Part shown: piece by piece, positions 1 to 7,400 of the stretch
Layout: every line of letters begins with the position of its first letter
Numbering within the stretch: position 1 is the stretch's first letter
DNA from: CAZOGW01 sp964579415
Lineage (GTDB): Bacteria > Actinomycetota > Acidimicrobiia > Spongiisociales > UBA5794
Direction: 5' to 3'
Length of the DNA stretch: 7,879 nucleotides
NCBI GenBank assembly: GCA_964579415.1
Contig: CAZOGW010000135.1
Location: 1-7,879, forward strand
Notes under the pieces: model-generated
The model's input: only the letters and a program-made list of their open reading frames with translations
Databases searched by the model: none
Told to the model about the DNA's origin: nothing
Made by a program: the position numbers and the translations under genes

Positions 1-1176
1 CGCACCGTCGGCGCCTACTGGGAGCAGATCGATCCCCGCATCGAGGAGGCGGCCCGCGTCCTCGGAGCGAGCAGGTGGCGGGTGTTCCGCACGGTGACCC
101 TGCCGGTGCTGGCGCCGGCGATCTGGTCGGCGGCGGCCATCGTGTTCCTCTTCACCTTCACCTCGTTCGGGGTGATCCTCATCCTGGGCAACCTGAGCCT
201 GGCCACCATCGAGGTGGAGATCTTCCGGCAGGCCACCGCCCTGCTCAACATGCCGGTGGCGGCTGCGCTGGCAGCGCTCCAACTCGCCGGGATCACCGCG
301 GTGCTGGTGGCCTACCGGCACTTCTCGGCACGGCGGGAAGTGGAGTTGCCGGTCCGCCGCGACGTGCCCCGGCTGCGGGCGGTGGGCCGGCAGCGCTGGT
401 TCGTGGCCGCCAACCTGGGGCTGATGGGCTTCCTCCTCGGCGCTCCCCTGGGCCTGCTGGTGCTGCGCTCGTTCCGCACCGGGACCGGCTACGGGCTGGA
501 CCGCTACCTGGGCCTGGGGGACACCGCCGGGACCGGCCTGTTCGTTCCCCCACTGGAGGCGGTGGGCAACTCGCTGCGTTACGCCCTCGTCGCCACCGTG
601 ATCGCCACCGTGGTCGGGGTACTCGCCTCAGTATTCGTGACGACCTCCCGCGGTCGCACCGCCGGCAGCCTGGACACACTGCTGATGTTGCCCCTGGGCA
701 CCTCGGCGGTGACGCTGGGTTTCGGGTTCCTGGTGGCTCTCGACGCTCCCATCGACCTGCGCACCTCGTGGTGGCTGGTGCCGGTGGCCCACGCCCTGGT
801 GGCGATCCCCTTCGTGGTGCGCACCACCGCCCCGGTGATGCGCTCCATCCGCACCCGGCTCAGGGAGAGCGCCGCCATGCTCGGCGCCGGCCCGACCCGG
901 GTGTGGCGGGAGATCGACCTCCCGCTGGTGGCGCGGGCGGCCGCGGTCGGCGCCGGATTCTCACTGGCCATATCGCTGGGCGAGTTCGGCGCCACCAGCT
1001 TCATCGCCCGACCCCAGGCACCGACCCTGCCGGTGGCAATCTTCCGGCTGCTGGGGCGGCCCGGCGACGTCACCTTCGGCCAGGCGATGGCGCTCAGCGT
1101 GGTGCTGATGGTGCTCACCACGGGCGCCGTGCTCCTCATCGAACGCTTCCGCCCCGGGGGAGGTGAGGACTTTTGA
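1..1176 (+). CDS. ABC transporter permease, two-module ThiP/FbpB type (5' end missing)
   Basis: This is an inner-membrane permease for uptake of a small substrate. The frame is open from the first base, so the true start lies upstream; 391 codons are present before TGA. Codons 15-37 carry the first EAA cytoplasmic loop (EEAARVLGASRW...LP), the site that contacts the ATPase. A second EAA loop, RESAAMLGAG...LPL, lies near codons 289-309. Two EAA loops in one chain mean two fused permease modules, as in ThiP and FbpB. About eight hydrophobic segments are visible, near codons 38-60, 80-100, 132-152, 185-207, 217-240, 249-270, 305-328 and 358-383. The family usually has about 12 helices and 530-550 residues, so roughly 150 N-terminal residues are missing. 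The late segments (LGEFGATSFI, then TLPVAIFRLLG) recall ThiP, but ferric-iron permeases are close relatives. It overlaps the ATPase gene by four bases, so the two are co-translated. Family is confident; substrate is not. Confidence 0.93.
   Translation, partial: RTVGAYWEQIDPRIEEAARVLGASRWRVFRTVTLPVLAPAIWSAAAIVFLFTFTSFGVILILGNLSLATIEVEIFRQATALLNMPVAAALAALQLAGITAVLVAYRHFSARREVELPVRRDVPRLRAVGRQRWFVAANLGLMGFLLGAPLGLLVLRSFRTGTGYGLDRYLGLGDTAGTGLFVPPLEAVGNSLRYALVATVIATVVGVLASVFVTTSRGRTAGSLDTLLMLPLGTSAVTLGFGFLVALDAPIDLRTSWWLVPVAHALVAIPFVVRTTAPVMRSIRTRLRESAAMLGAGPTRVWREIDLPLVARAAAVGAGFSLAISLGEFGATSFIARPQAPTLPVAIFRLLGRPGDVTFGQAMALSVVLMVLTTGAVLLIERFRPGGGEDF
1159..1167 (+). promoter_or_regulatory. Shine-Dalgarno site that fixes the TTG start of the ABC ATPase
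   Basis: GGAGGTGAG lies inside the end of the permease gene and ends five bases before the TTG at 1173. It is a near-ideal match to the 16S anti-SD sequence. It supports the rare TTG start, whose codon overlaps the permease stop codon (TTGA), and it indicates translational coupling of the two subunits. Confidence 0.75.
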
Positions 1177-2174
1177 GCCTCTCCTGCCGCCACCTCGGCG
1201 TCCGCTTCGGGGACGTCACCGCACTCGACGACGTCGACCTCGACGTGGCCACCGGCGAGATCGTCGCCGTGATGGGCCCCTCGGGGAGTGGCAAGTCGAC
1301 GCTGCTGCGCGTCGTCGCCGGGCTGCAGCCGCCGGCCACCGGCACCGTGTCTTGGGACGGCGCCGATCTCACGGCAACGCCCCCGCACCGTCGCGGCTTC
1401 GGCCTCATGTTCCAGGACTTCGCCCTCTTCCCCCACCGCGATGTCGCCCGCAACGTGGCGTTCGGCCTGGAGATGGCCGGGCTGCCCCGGCACCAGATCG
1501 ATTCCCGGGTGGCCGAGATGCTCGGTCTGGTCGGGTTGGAGGGCTACGGCGACCGACCCGTCACCGTCCTCTCCGGGGGCGAGCAGCAGCGGGTGGCGCT
1601 GGCGCGCACCCTGGCCCCCCGCCCCCGGCTGGTGATGCTCGACGAACCGGTGGCGTCGCTGGACCGGGCGCTGCGGGAGCGGCTGGTGGTGGAGATGCGG
1701 GACATCTTCAAGGGGCTGGGTGTCACCTCCCTCTACGTGACGCACGACCGTGAGGAGGCGTTCGAGATCTCCGACCGGGTGGCGGTGATGCGGGAGGGTC
1801 GCATCGTCGCCTCGGGCACCCCCCGTGACCTGTGGGCCGACCCCGGCAGCGCCTTCGTGGCCCGCTTCCTCGGCCACGACAACGTGGTGACGGCAACGGC
1901 CTCCGGCGGCATCCTCCACATCGGCGCTCTCGAGGTGCCCACCCCGCTGGGGGACGGCACCCACCTGGTCGTCGTCCCCACCGAGGCGGTATCCCTCCGC
2001 CCCGGCGGCGACTCCGAAGTCGTCTCCTCCGTCTTCCGCGGCGGCGCCAATCGGCTCGAGGTACGGACCGGCGACGTCACCCTGGTCACTCTCAGCCCGG
2101 ACGCATTCTCCCCCGGCGACAGGGTCACAGTGGAAGTAGATCCAGAAGGTGTGGTAGCGCTGACGGACGAGTGA
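1173..2174 (+). CDS. ABC transporter ATP-binding protein with C-terminal TOBE-like domain
   Basis: This 333-residue ATPase powers the permease encoded just upstream. All nucleotide-binding motifs are present: Walker A GPSGSGKST at 35-43, Q-loop glutamine 81 (MFQDFALFPH), signature LSGGEQQ at 133-139, Walker B LVMLDEP at 153-159 with catalytic Glu158, D-loop SLD at 162-164, and switch histidine 191 (YVTHD). After the ATPase core (about 1-240) comes a roughly 90-residue beta-rich tail with VVVPTEAVSLRPGG, typical of the TOBE regulatory domain in the CysA/PotA/FbpC class. ThiQ of enteric bacteria is shorter (about 230 residues) and lacks this tail, so length favours an FbpC-like or generic polyamine/iron/thiamine ATPase, while the permease looks ThiP-like. 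The TTG start is chosen because it has a strong SD and the first beta strand begins at residue 2. No catalytic residue is missing. Confidence 0.95.
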   Translation: MSLSCRHLGVRFGDVTALDDVDLDVATGEIVAVMGPSGSGKSTLLRVVAGLQPPATGTVSWDGADLTATPPHRRGFGLMFQDFALFPHRDVARNVAFGLEMAGLPRHQIDSRVAEMLGLVGLEGYGDRPVTVLSGGEQQRVALARTLAPRPRLVMLDEPVASLDRALRERLVVEMRDIFKGLGVTSLYVTHDREEAFEISDRVAVMREGRIVASGTPRDLWADPGSAFVARFLGHDNVVTATASGGILHIGALEVPTPLGDGTHLVVVPTEAVSLRPGGDSEVVSSVFRGGANRLEVRTGDVTLVTLSPDAFSPGDRVTVEVDPEGVVALTDE

Positions 2175-2193
2175 GAGCTATGTCGTGTTGACG

Positions 2194-2252
2194 GGTACTT
2201 GGTACTTGGTACTTGGTATGTCGCGACTACCAAGTACCAAGTACCAAGTACC
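2194..2252 (+). repeat. Heptad-repeat palindrome (TACTTGG)n, 25-bp perfect inverted repeat
   Basis: The left arm, 2194-2218, is GG followed by three TACTTGG units and TA. The right arm, 2228-2252, is its exact reverse complement, so all 25 base pairs match. The nine bases between them include GTCGCGAC (2220-2227), itself a palindrome, so the whole element folds as one hairpin with a single bulged T at 2219. Each junction between heptads contains the self-complementary GTAC. The arms are about 44% GC, against roughly 70% around them. The element starts 20 bases after the ATPase stop and ends 95 bases before the next gene. It could stop or protect the ABC transcript, but no T-run follows, so a classical intrinsic terminator is unlikely. 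The type (REP-like, mobile miniature element or other) is not decided by this window. Confidence 0.9.
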
Positions 2253-2347
2253 TCCTGCCCCGCACCAAAGCCTGCACTCCTGCCTCTGCACCGATCGCAA
2301 CCCTCTTGATACCTTCGCCCGAGAAGCACTCCATCCCGGGTGGTGAG

Positions 2348-4390
2348 ATGACGCTGGACGTCCGGACCGGAATCACGGTCGAGCCGCGGCGGGTCGCCGC
2401 GGCGCCTTCCGAGCCGCTCACGTTCGGCGTGCGCATCGTCAACAACACCCGGGCAGTGCAGCCCTACGGGGTGCGCCTGCTCGGCCTGGAGGGCGCCACG
2501 GTGTCGGCGCAGCCCGCCGAGGTCGTCCTCCGCCCCGGCGAGGTCGGCGAGATCGTCATCCAGGCCCGCCTCCCCGGGTACTTCCCTGCCGGGGTCCACA
2601 CCGCCGCCGTCGAGGTGCGGGGCGCAGACGTGCACAACCCGGTGGAGGCCATGGTCGAGGTACAGGTCGACGTCCAGAGCGTCGCCTCCGCCAGCATCGA
2701 CCTCCCCCGCAGCCACCTCAAGGGACGCTTCGGCGCCCGGGCACCGGTGGTCCTGCACAACGAGGGCGCCCGACCGGTCACCTTCTCCCTGGAAGGCGCC
2801 TCGCCCGACCGCAGCCGGGCGCTGCGCTTCCGCTTCCGCCCCTCCGTGGTCGAGGTGCCACCGGGTAGCGACACCTCCGCCCAACTCCGGCTCGCCTCGC
2901 GGCCCCGGCTGGTGGGCACGTCCATCCACCACGCCTTCGACGTCACCGCCCAGGGGGCGAGCGGCGCCATCACCACCAGCGGCACCTACCGGCACCGCCC
3001 CATCATCCCGTCGCTGGTGTTCAAGATCATCGGCGCCTGCATCCTCATCATGCTGGCGCTCATCGGCCTGCGGGCCGCGGTCCGCTACTGGGTGTACGAC
3101 TCCCAGGGGTACGGGTGGGAGCCGCTCGCCGCCGCCAATACGGGAGGTGGCGGGGAGGTGGCTCCCCGCGTCGGCCACTCCGCGGTATGGGTGGAGTTCC
3201 CCGACCCGAACCGGGAAACCGGGTTGGTGCCCCGCACGATCGACAGCATCGCCCGGTGGTTCTCCGGCCAGGGCCCCAACTCCGAGGGGATGATCGTGTG
3301 GGGAGGCGAGGGTGGCGACGGCCCGCTCGGAGACGGGGCGTTCTACCGCGCCAACGACGGCGTCTGGATGTCTGTCAGCCACGAAGGGGCGCCGACGGCG
3401 CGCGCCGGTCACACCGCGGTGTGGACCGGAGAGACGATGGTGATCTGGGGCGGCCGGCTCGAGGGTCCCATCTTCGCCGAGATCGATCACGGCGGTGAGT
3501 ACAACCCCTACACGCGGAGTTGGAGTTCGCTGCCGCCGTCGCCGATCCGGCCCCGTACCGGGCACTCCATGACGTGGACCGGCAGAAAGCTCGTCGTCTT
3601 CGGCGGCATGGACACCGATGGCACCGTGCGCGGCGACGGCGCCGTGTTGACACCCCCGCCCCTCGACCCCGCCGTCCACCCCGGAGCCCGACCCGGCGAC
3701 GTGGAGACGGAGCTCGCCGGCGGCACCTGGGAGACGCTGACCGGCTTCCCCGGGGTCCCCCGCTCCCACCACTCGGCCACCTGGACAGGCACCCACCTGG
3801 TCATATTCGGCGGCTACGACGCCGACGGCAACACGCTGTCCGACGCCTACGCCTACGCCCCCGCCACCGGCACCTGGGAGGACATCACCCGCAACCCGGC
3901 GCCTTCCCCGCGGGCGTGCCACAAGGCCCTGTGGAACGGCAAGGGGCAGATCATCATCCTGGGCGGATCCTCGGACCCGTCACCTGACGGGAACTGCGCC
4001 CCCGCCCTCGAGCTCCCCATCGACCCCGAGTCGTGGCTGATCAACGTCGACGTCAAGGACGACGGCTCCCAGATCATCACCACCTGGGAGTGGGTCGAGC
4101 CCGACGAGCAGCCGATCGGGCACATGGGCACGTCGTTCTCGGCCCTCTACACCGCCAACGAGGTGACCATCGTGCAGCTGGTGCGCGTCCTCGACTCCCT
4201 CGCCGCCACGCGCTACTGGCCCGACGACGGGTCGCAGAACCTGCCGCTCCCCGACCAGAAGCGGATCCTCATCACCTCCTACGGCTTCACCGCCATCTGG
4301 ATCAACGGCGGGATCGTCGTCTGGGGCGGTGTCGAGGAGGACGGCCGGCTCACCAACCGGGGCGCCATCCTGGTGCTCCCCGACCGATGA
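2348..4390 (+). CDS. Membrane protein: two N-terminal Ig-like domains, one TM helix, C-terminal Kelch-type beta-propeller
   Basis: The protein has 680 residues. The ATG at 2348 is chosen because the Ig fold starts there; longer in-frame starts run back through the heptad palindrome. The preceding GGTGAG is a weak, very close SD. Residues about 1-112 and 116-217 are two beta-sandwich domains (conserved FPAGVH near 80, GRFGA near 126, and an LHNEG segment). There is no signal peptide. A single hydrophobic helix spans about 222-241, flanked by Arg/Lys on both sides. A Gly-rich linker (266-269) leads into repeated Kelch-type blades: R-x-GH-(S/T)-xxW followed by (V/I)(I/V)(W/F)GG, near 272-347, 348-398, 399-469, 470-518 and 519-588, with a degenerate last blade to 680 ending in VVWGG. 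Cys524 and Cys550 could form a disulfide if this part is outside the cell. Kelch propellers bind proteins or glycans, and galactose-oxidase-like enzymes share the fold; I see no catalytic set. The next gene shares the Ig-Ig-helix design. Confidence 0.85.
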   Translation: MTLDVRTGITVEPRRVAAAPSEPLTFGVRIVNNTRAVQPYGVRLLGLEGATVSAQPAEVVLRPGEVGEIVIQARLPGYFPAGVHTAAVEVRGADVHNPVEAMVEVQVDVQSVASASIDLPRSHLKGRFGARAPVVLHNEGARPVTFSLEGASPDRSRALRFRFRPSVVEVPPGSDTSAQLRLASRPRLVGTSIHHAFDVTAQGASGAITTSGTYRHRPIIPSLVFKIIGACILIMLALIGLRAAVRYWVYDSQGYGWEPLAAANTGGGGEVAPRVGHSAVWVEFPDPNRETGLVPRTIDSIARWFSGQGPNSEGMIVWGGEGGDGPLGDGAFYRANDGVWMSVSHEGAPTARAGHTAVWTGETMVIWGGRLEGPIFAEIDHGGEYNPYTRSWSSLPPSPIRPRTGHSMTWTGRKLVVFGGMDTDGTVRGDGAVLTPPPLDPAVHPGARPGDVETELAGGTWETLTGFPGVPRSHHSATWTGTHLVIFGGYDADGNTLSDAYAYAPATGTWEDITRNPAPSPRACHKALWNGKGQIIILGGSSDPSPDGNCAPALELPIDPESWLINVDVKDDGSQIITTWEWVEPDEQPIGHMGTSFSALYTANEVTIVQLVRVLDSLAATRYWPDDGSQNLPLPDQKRILITSYGFTAIWINGGIVVWGGVEEDGRLTNRGAILVLPDR

Positions 4391-4456
4391 AGCCTGCCCC
4401 GATGTCCGTCCCGGCGACCCTGGCGGCGCCACCACTCCCCTCCTTAGGTTCTCACC

Positions 4457-4464
4457 GAGGAGGA
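4457..4464 (+). promoter_or_regulatory. Shine-Dalgarno site fixing the GTG start at 4470
   Basis: GAGGAGGA ends five bases before GTG at 4470. It is the strongest SD in the region and decides the start of the long downstream gene. The 79-base gap from the previous stop shows no terminator-like hairpin, so the two genes probably share a transcript. Confidence 0.8.
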
Positions 4465-4469
4465 CACGA

Positions 4470-7400
4470 GTGACCCGCTCCATCCCGCTGCAGGTGGCCG
4501 TGAGCCCGGAAACGGTGAACGCCGCTCCCGATGAGACGGTGTCGGTGACGCTGTCGGTGTTCAACACCTCCGACATCATCGACGGGTTCGACATCAGTGT
4601 CATCGGGGCCGACAGTGAGTGGGTCCACACCGATCCCGACTGGATCTCGCTCTTCCCCGACACCGAGGGCACCGTCGACGTCACCCTCACCCTCCCCGCC
4701 GATTTCCCGGCGGGGCGGCACGATCTGAGCCTCAAGGTGACCTCGCGCACCACCCACGAAGTGTTCGCGGTGTCCCGGGTGCTGCTCGACGTCTCCGATC
4801 AGCGCGCCGCCGAGATGGACCTCGACCCCGACGCCCGCACCGGCGGCCGCAAGGGCCGCTTCGCGGTGCGGCTGCGCAACACCGGCAACGTACCGGTCGA
4901 CGTCGGCCTCGACGCCGACGACGACACCGGGAAGGGCCGTTACCAGCTCAGCCCGGCGCGCATGATCCTCGACCCGGGCGAGGCGCGCACCAGCCAGCTG
5001 GTGGTGACGATGCCGCGACCCTTCACCGGCATCCCCACCCCCAAGCCGTTCACCGTCACCGCCACCGGCACCGGCGTCGACCTCACCGTGCCCGGCACGT
5101 ACACCGCCAAGCCGTGGATACCTCGGTGGCTGCTCATGTTGCTCGCCGTGCTCGGGTTGATGGCGCTGTGGGCGCTCATCGTCGGCGCCGCCCTCGACGC
5201 AATGATGGACGACGCCGACGGGGACATCGCCGCCGCCTTCGAGGAGGGCATCGCCGCCGCCCTCGGGCCGGGCGCCGACGGGGCCGCCGCCGCCGACGTG
5301 GTCGCCGGCCAGCCGGGCACGGTGCCGGGCACGGTGACGTCGGCGCTCGACGGCACTCCGGTGGCCGGCGTCACCGTCACCGCATTGGCGCTGTTCACCG
5401 ACGGGTCCCAGGCAGGCCAGGTCGACCCGGAGCGCGATCCCGTCGAGGTCGCCACCGGCGACGACGGCAGCTTCGCCTTCGAGGAGATGATCCGCGGCAG
5501 CTACCGGGTGGTCGCCTCGGGGACCGGGTACATCACCTCGGAGCCGACCACCGTCGAGGTCCCCTTCGAGGCCGAGCCGGTCGCCATCGTCCTCACCGGC
5601 CAGCCCGGTCTCATCGCCGGGGTGACCCTCAACGAGGGCGAACCGTTAGAGGCCGTCAACGTGGCGGTACGGCGCCTCGATCCCGAGACCGGCGCCGCCG
5701 TCGACCTCAGCGGCAATCCCAGCGAGGAACCGGTGCAGAGCACCGCCACCCCCGCCAACGGGCGCTTCTCGCTGGTGGACCTGCCCTCACCGGCCACCTA
5801 CGAGATCGAGGCCACCGCCCCCGGATACGGCACGGTGCGCACCTCCGTCGATCTCGGCGCCGGCCAGCAACTCATCGGCCTCGAACTGGAGATGGTCACC
5901 GCCGGCGTGGCCACGGTGACCGGCACCGTGCGGAACGGGGTCACCGGCGAACCCCTCGGCGGCGTCTCCGTCGTCGCCACCGGCGAGGCCGGGTCGTTCA
6001 ACTCGACCACGCTGACGGCATCCGCCGGGCTGGGCGGCTACACGCTGCAGGGAGTGCCGGCGGGCGCATTCACGGTCACCTTGACCCTGGAGGGCTTCTC
6101 CGACGTGGCGCTCCCCCTCAACCTGTCCGCCCTGAGCCCCACCGCCGTCCTCAACGCCTCCATGTTCCCTGCGCCGACGGCGCCCATCGGCTCGGTGTCC
6201 GGCACCGTCACCGACACCGGCGGCTCGCTGGTCGGTGGCGTCACCATCACCGTCAGCGGCGACGGGGGCACGTTCACCACCGCCAGCCTCACCACCAACG
6301 GGCAGGTGGGCACCTACACCGCCTCCGGCATCCCCGCCGGCACCTACACCGCCACCTTCACGCTGGCCGGGTACGCCACCACCGCCCAAAGCGTGGAGAT
6401 CACGCCGCAGGCGCCCGACGTCACCGTCGACGCCACCATCTCGCCGCTGCCGGGGACGCTGACAGGGTCGCTCACCGGCACGGTTCGCGACTCCTCCACC
6501 GACTCGCCGCTGGGGGGCGTCACCGTGGTGGCCACCAGCGGCGGCGCCACCTACACCATCACCTCCCTCACCGGCAACGGCTCCGCCGGCAGCTACACCC
6601 TCGATCAGATACCCCTCGGCTCGTACACCGTCTCGTTCACGCTGACCGGCTACGAGACGGCCGCATCGGCGGCAACCGTCGACAGCCAGACCACCCCGGC
6701 GACGCTCAACGCCACCCTGACGCCGCTGCCGGGCACCCAGACCGGCACCATCACCGGCACGGTGCGGGACCGCTCGACGAGCGCCGCGCTCGGCGGTGTC
6801 ACGGTGACCGCCAGCGGAGGCGGTGAAACCTTCACCACCACGACGCTGAGCAACAACGGCACCGCCGGCACCTACACCCTCGACCGGATCCCGCTGGCCA
6901 GCTACACGCTCACCTTCACCAAGGACAACTACGAGACGGCGGCGGTCTCGGCCACCATCAGCAGCGAGGAGCCGGAGACGACGAAGGACGTCACCCTGCT
7001 CGCGGTGCCCACCCGGGTCACCGGCCGCGTCGTCGGCTGGCAGGGGGAGGGCGGCACCCACCCGATCGGCCCCGGGATCCCCATCTCCTTCGCCGGCACG
7101 CAGGTGGGCGTCACCGACAGCGCCAGCACGTTCGACGTGCTGGTGCGGGCGCCGGCGGGACAGTCGGTGCTCGAGATCGGCGACGGGGTCACCTGGTACG
7201 TGGTCAGGCCGCGGCTGAGCATCGTGCCCGGCCAGACCACCGACCTGGGGGACGTGTACGGCTTCGTCATGGCCGACGCCACGGTCACCATCACCGACCA
7301 GTTGGAGCGCACCTACACCGGCAACGCCCAAGCCACGCTGGAGGCCATCGACGTCTTCCCCTTCCCCGAGGGCCTCGACCTCACCTCGCTGACCCGCACC

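Noticed and set aside
75..1166. A 363-codon + strand frame overlapping the permease
   Set aside because: It is Pro/Gly/Arg/His-rich with no membrane segments, while the neighbouring frame gives both EAA loops and about eight helices.
2194..2252. Reading the heptad palindrome as a CRISPR array, replication iterons or a standard intrinsic terminator
   Set aside because: There are no spacers and repeat units, no replication gene or AT-rich region nearby, and no T-run after the hairpin.
2306..2311. TTGATA as a -35 promoter element for the Kelch gene
   Set aside because: No reasonable -10 box lies 16-18 bases downstream; the corresponding stretch is CTCCAT-like. A single hexamer match is not enough.
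2213..2347. A longer start (TTG at 2213) for the Kelch protein
   Set aside because: The added 45 residues are partly a translation of the heptad palindrome and have no SD or signal-peptide character. The Ig-like fold begins at the ATG at 2348.
1733..3922. A 729-codon open frame on the - strand spanning two genes and the palindrome
   Set aside because: It crosses the end of the ABC ATPase, the intergenic hairpin and much of the Kelch gene, all of which are explained on the + strand. The translated composition is that of a shadow frame.
4619..6826. A 735-codon open frame on the + strand overlapping the giant gene
   Set aside because: It is out of frame with the SD-supported gene starting at 4470. 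Its product is a low-complexity Arg/His/Gly string typical of the wrong frame in GC-rich DNA. The other frame gives recognisable, repeating domains.
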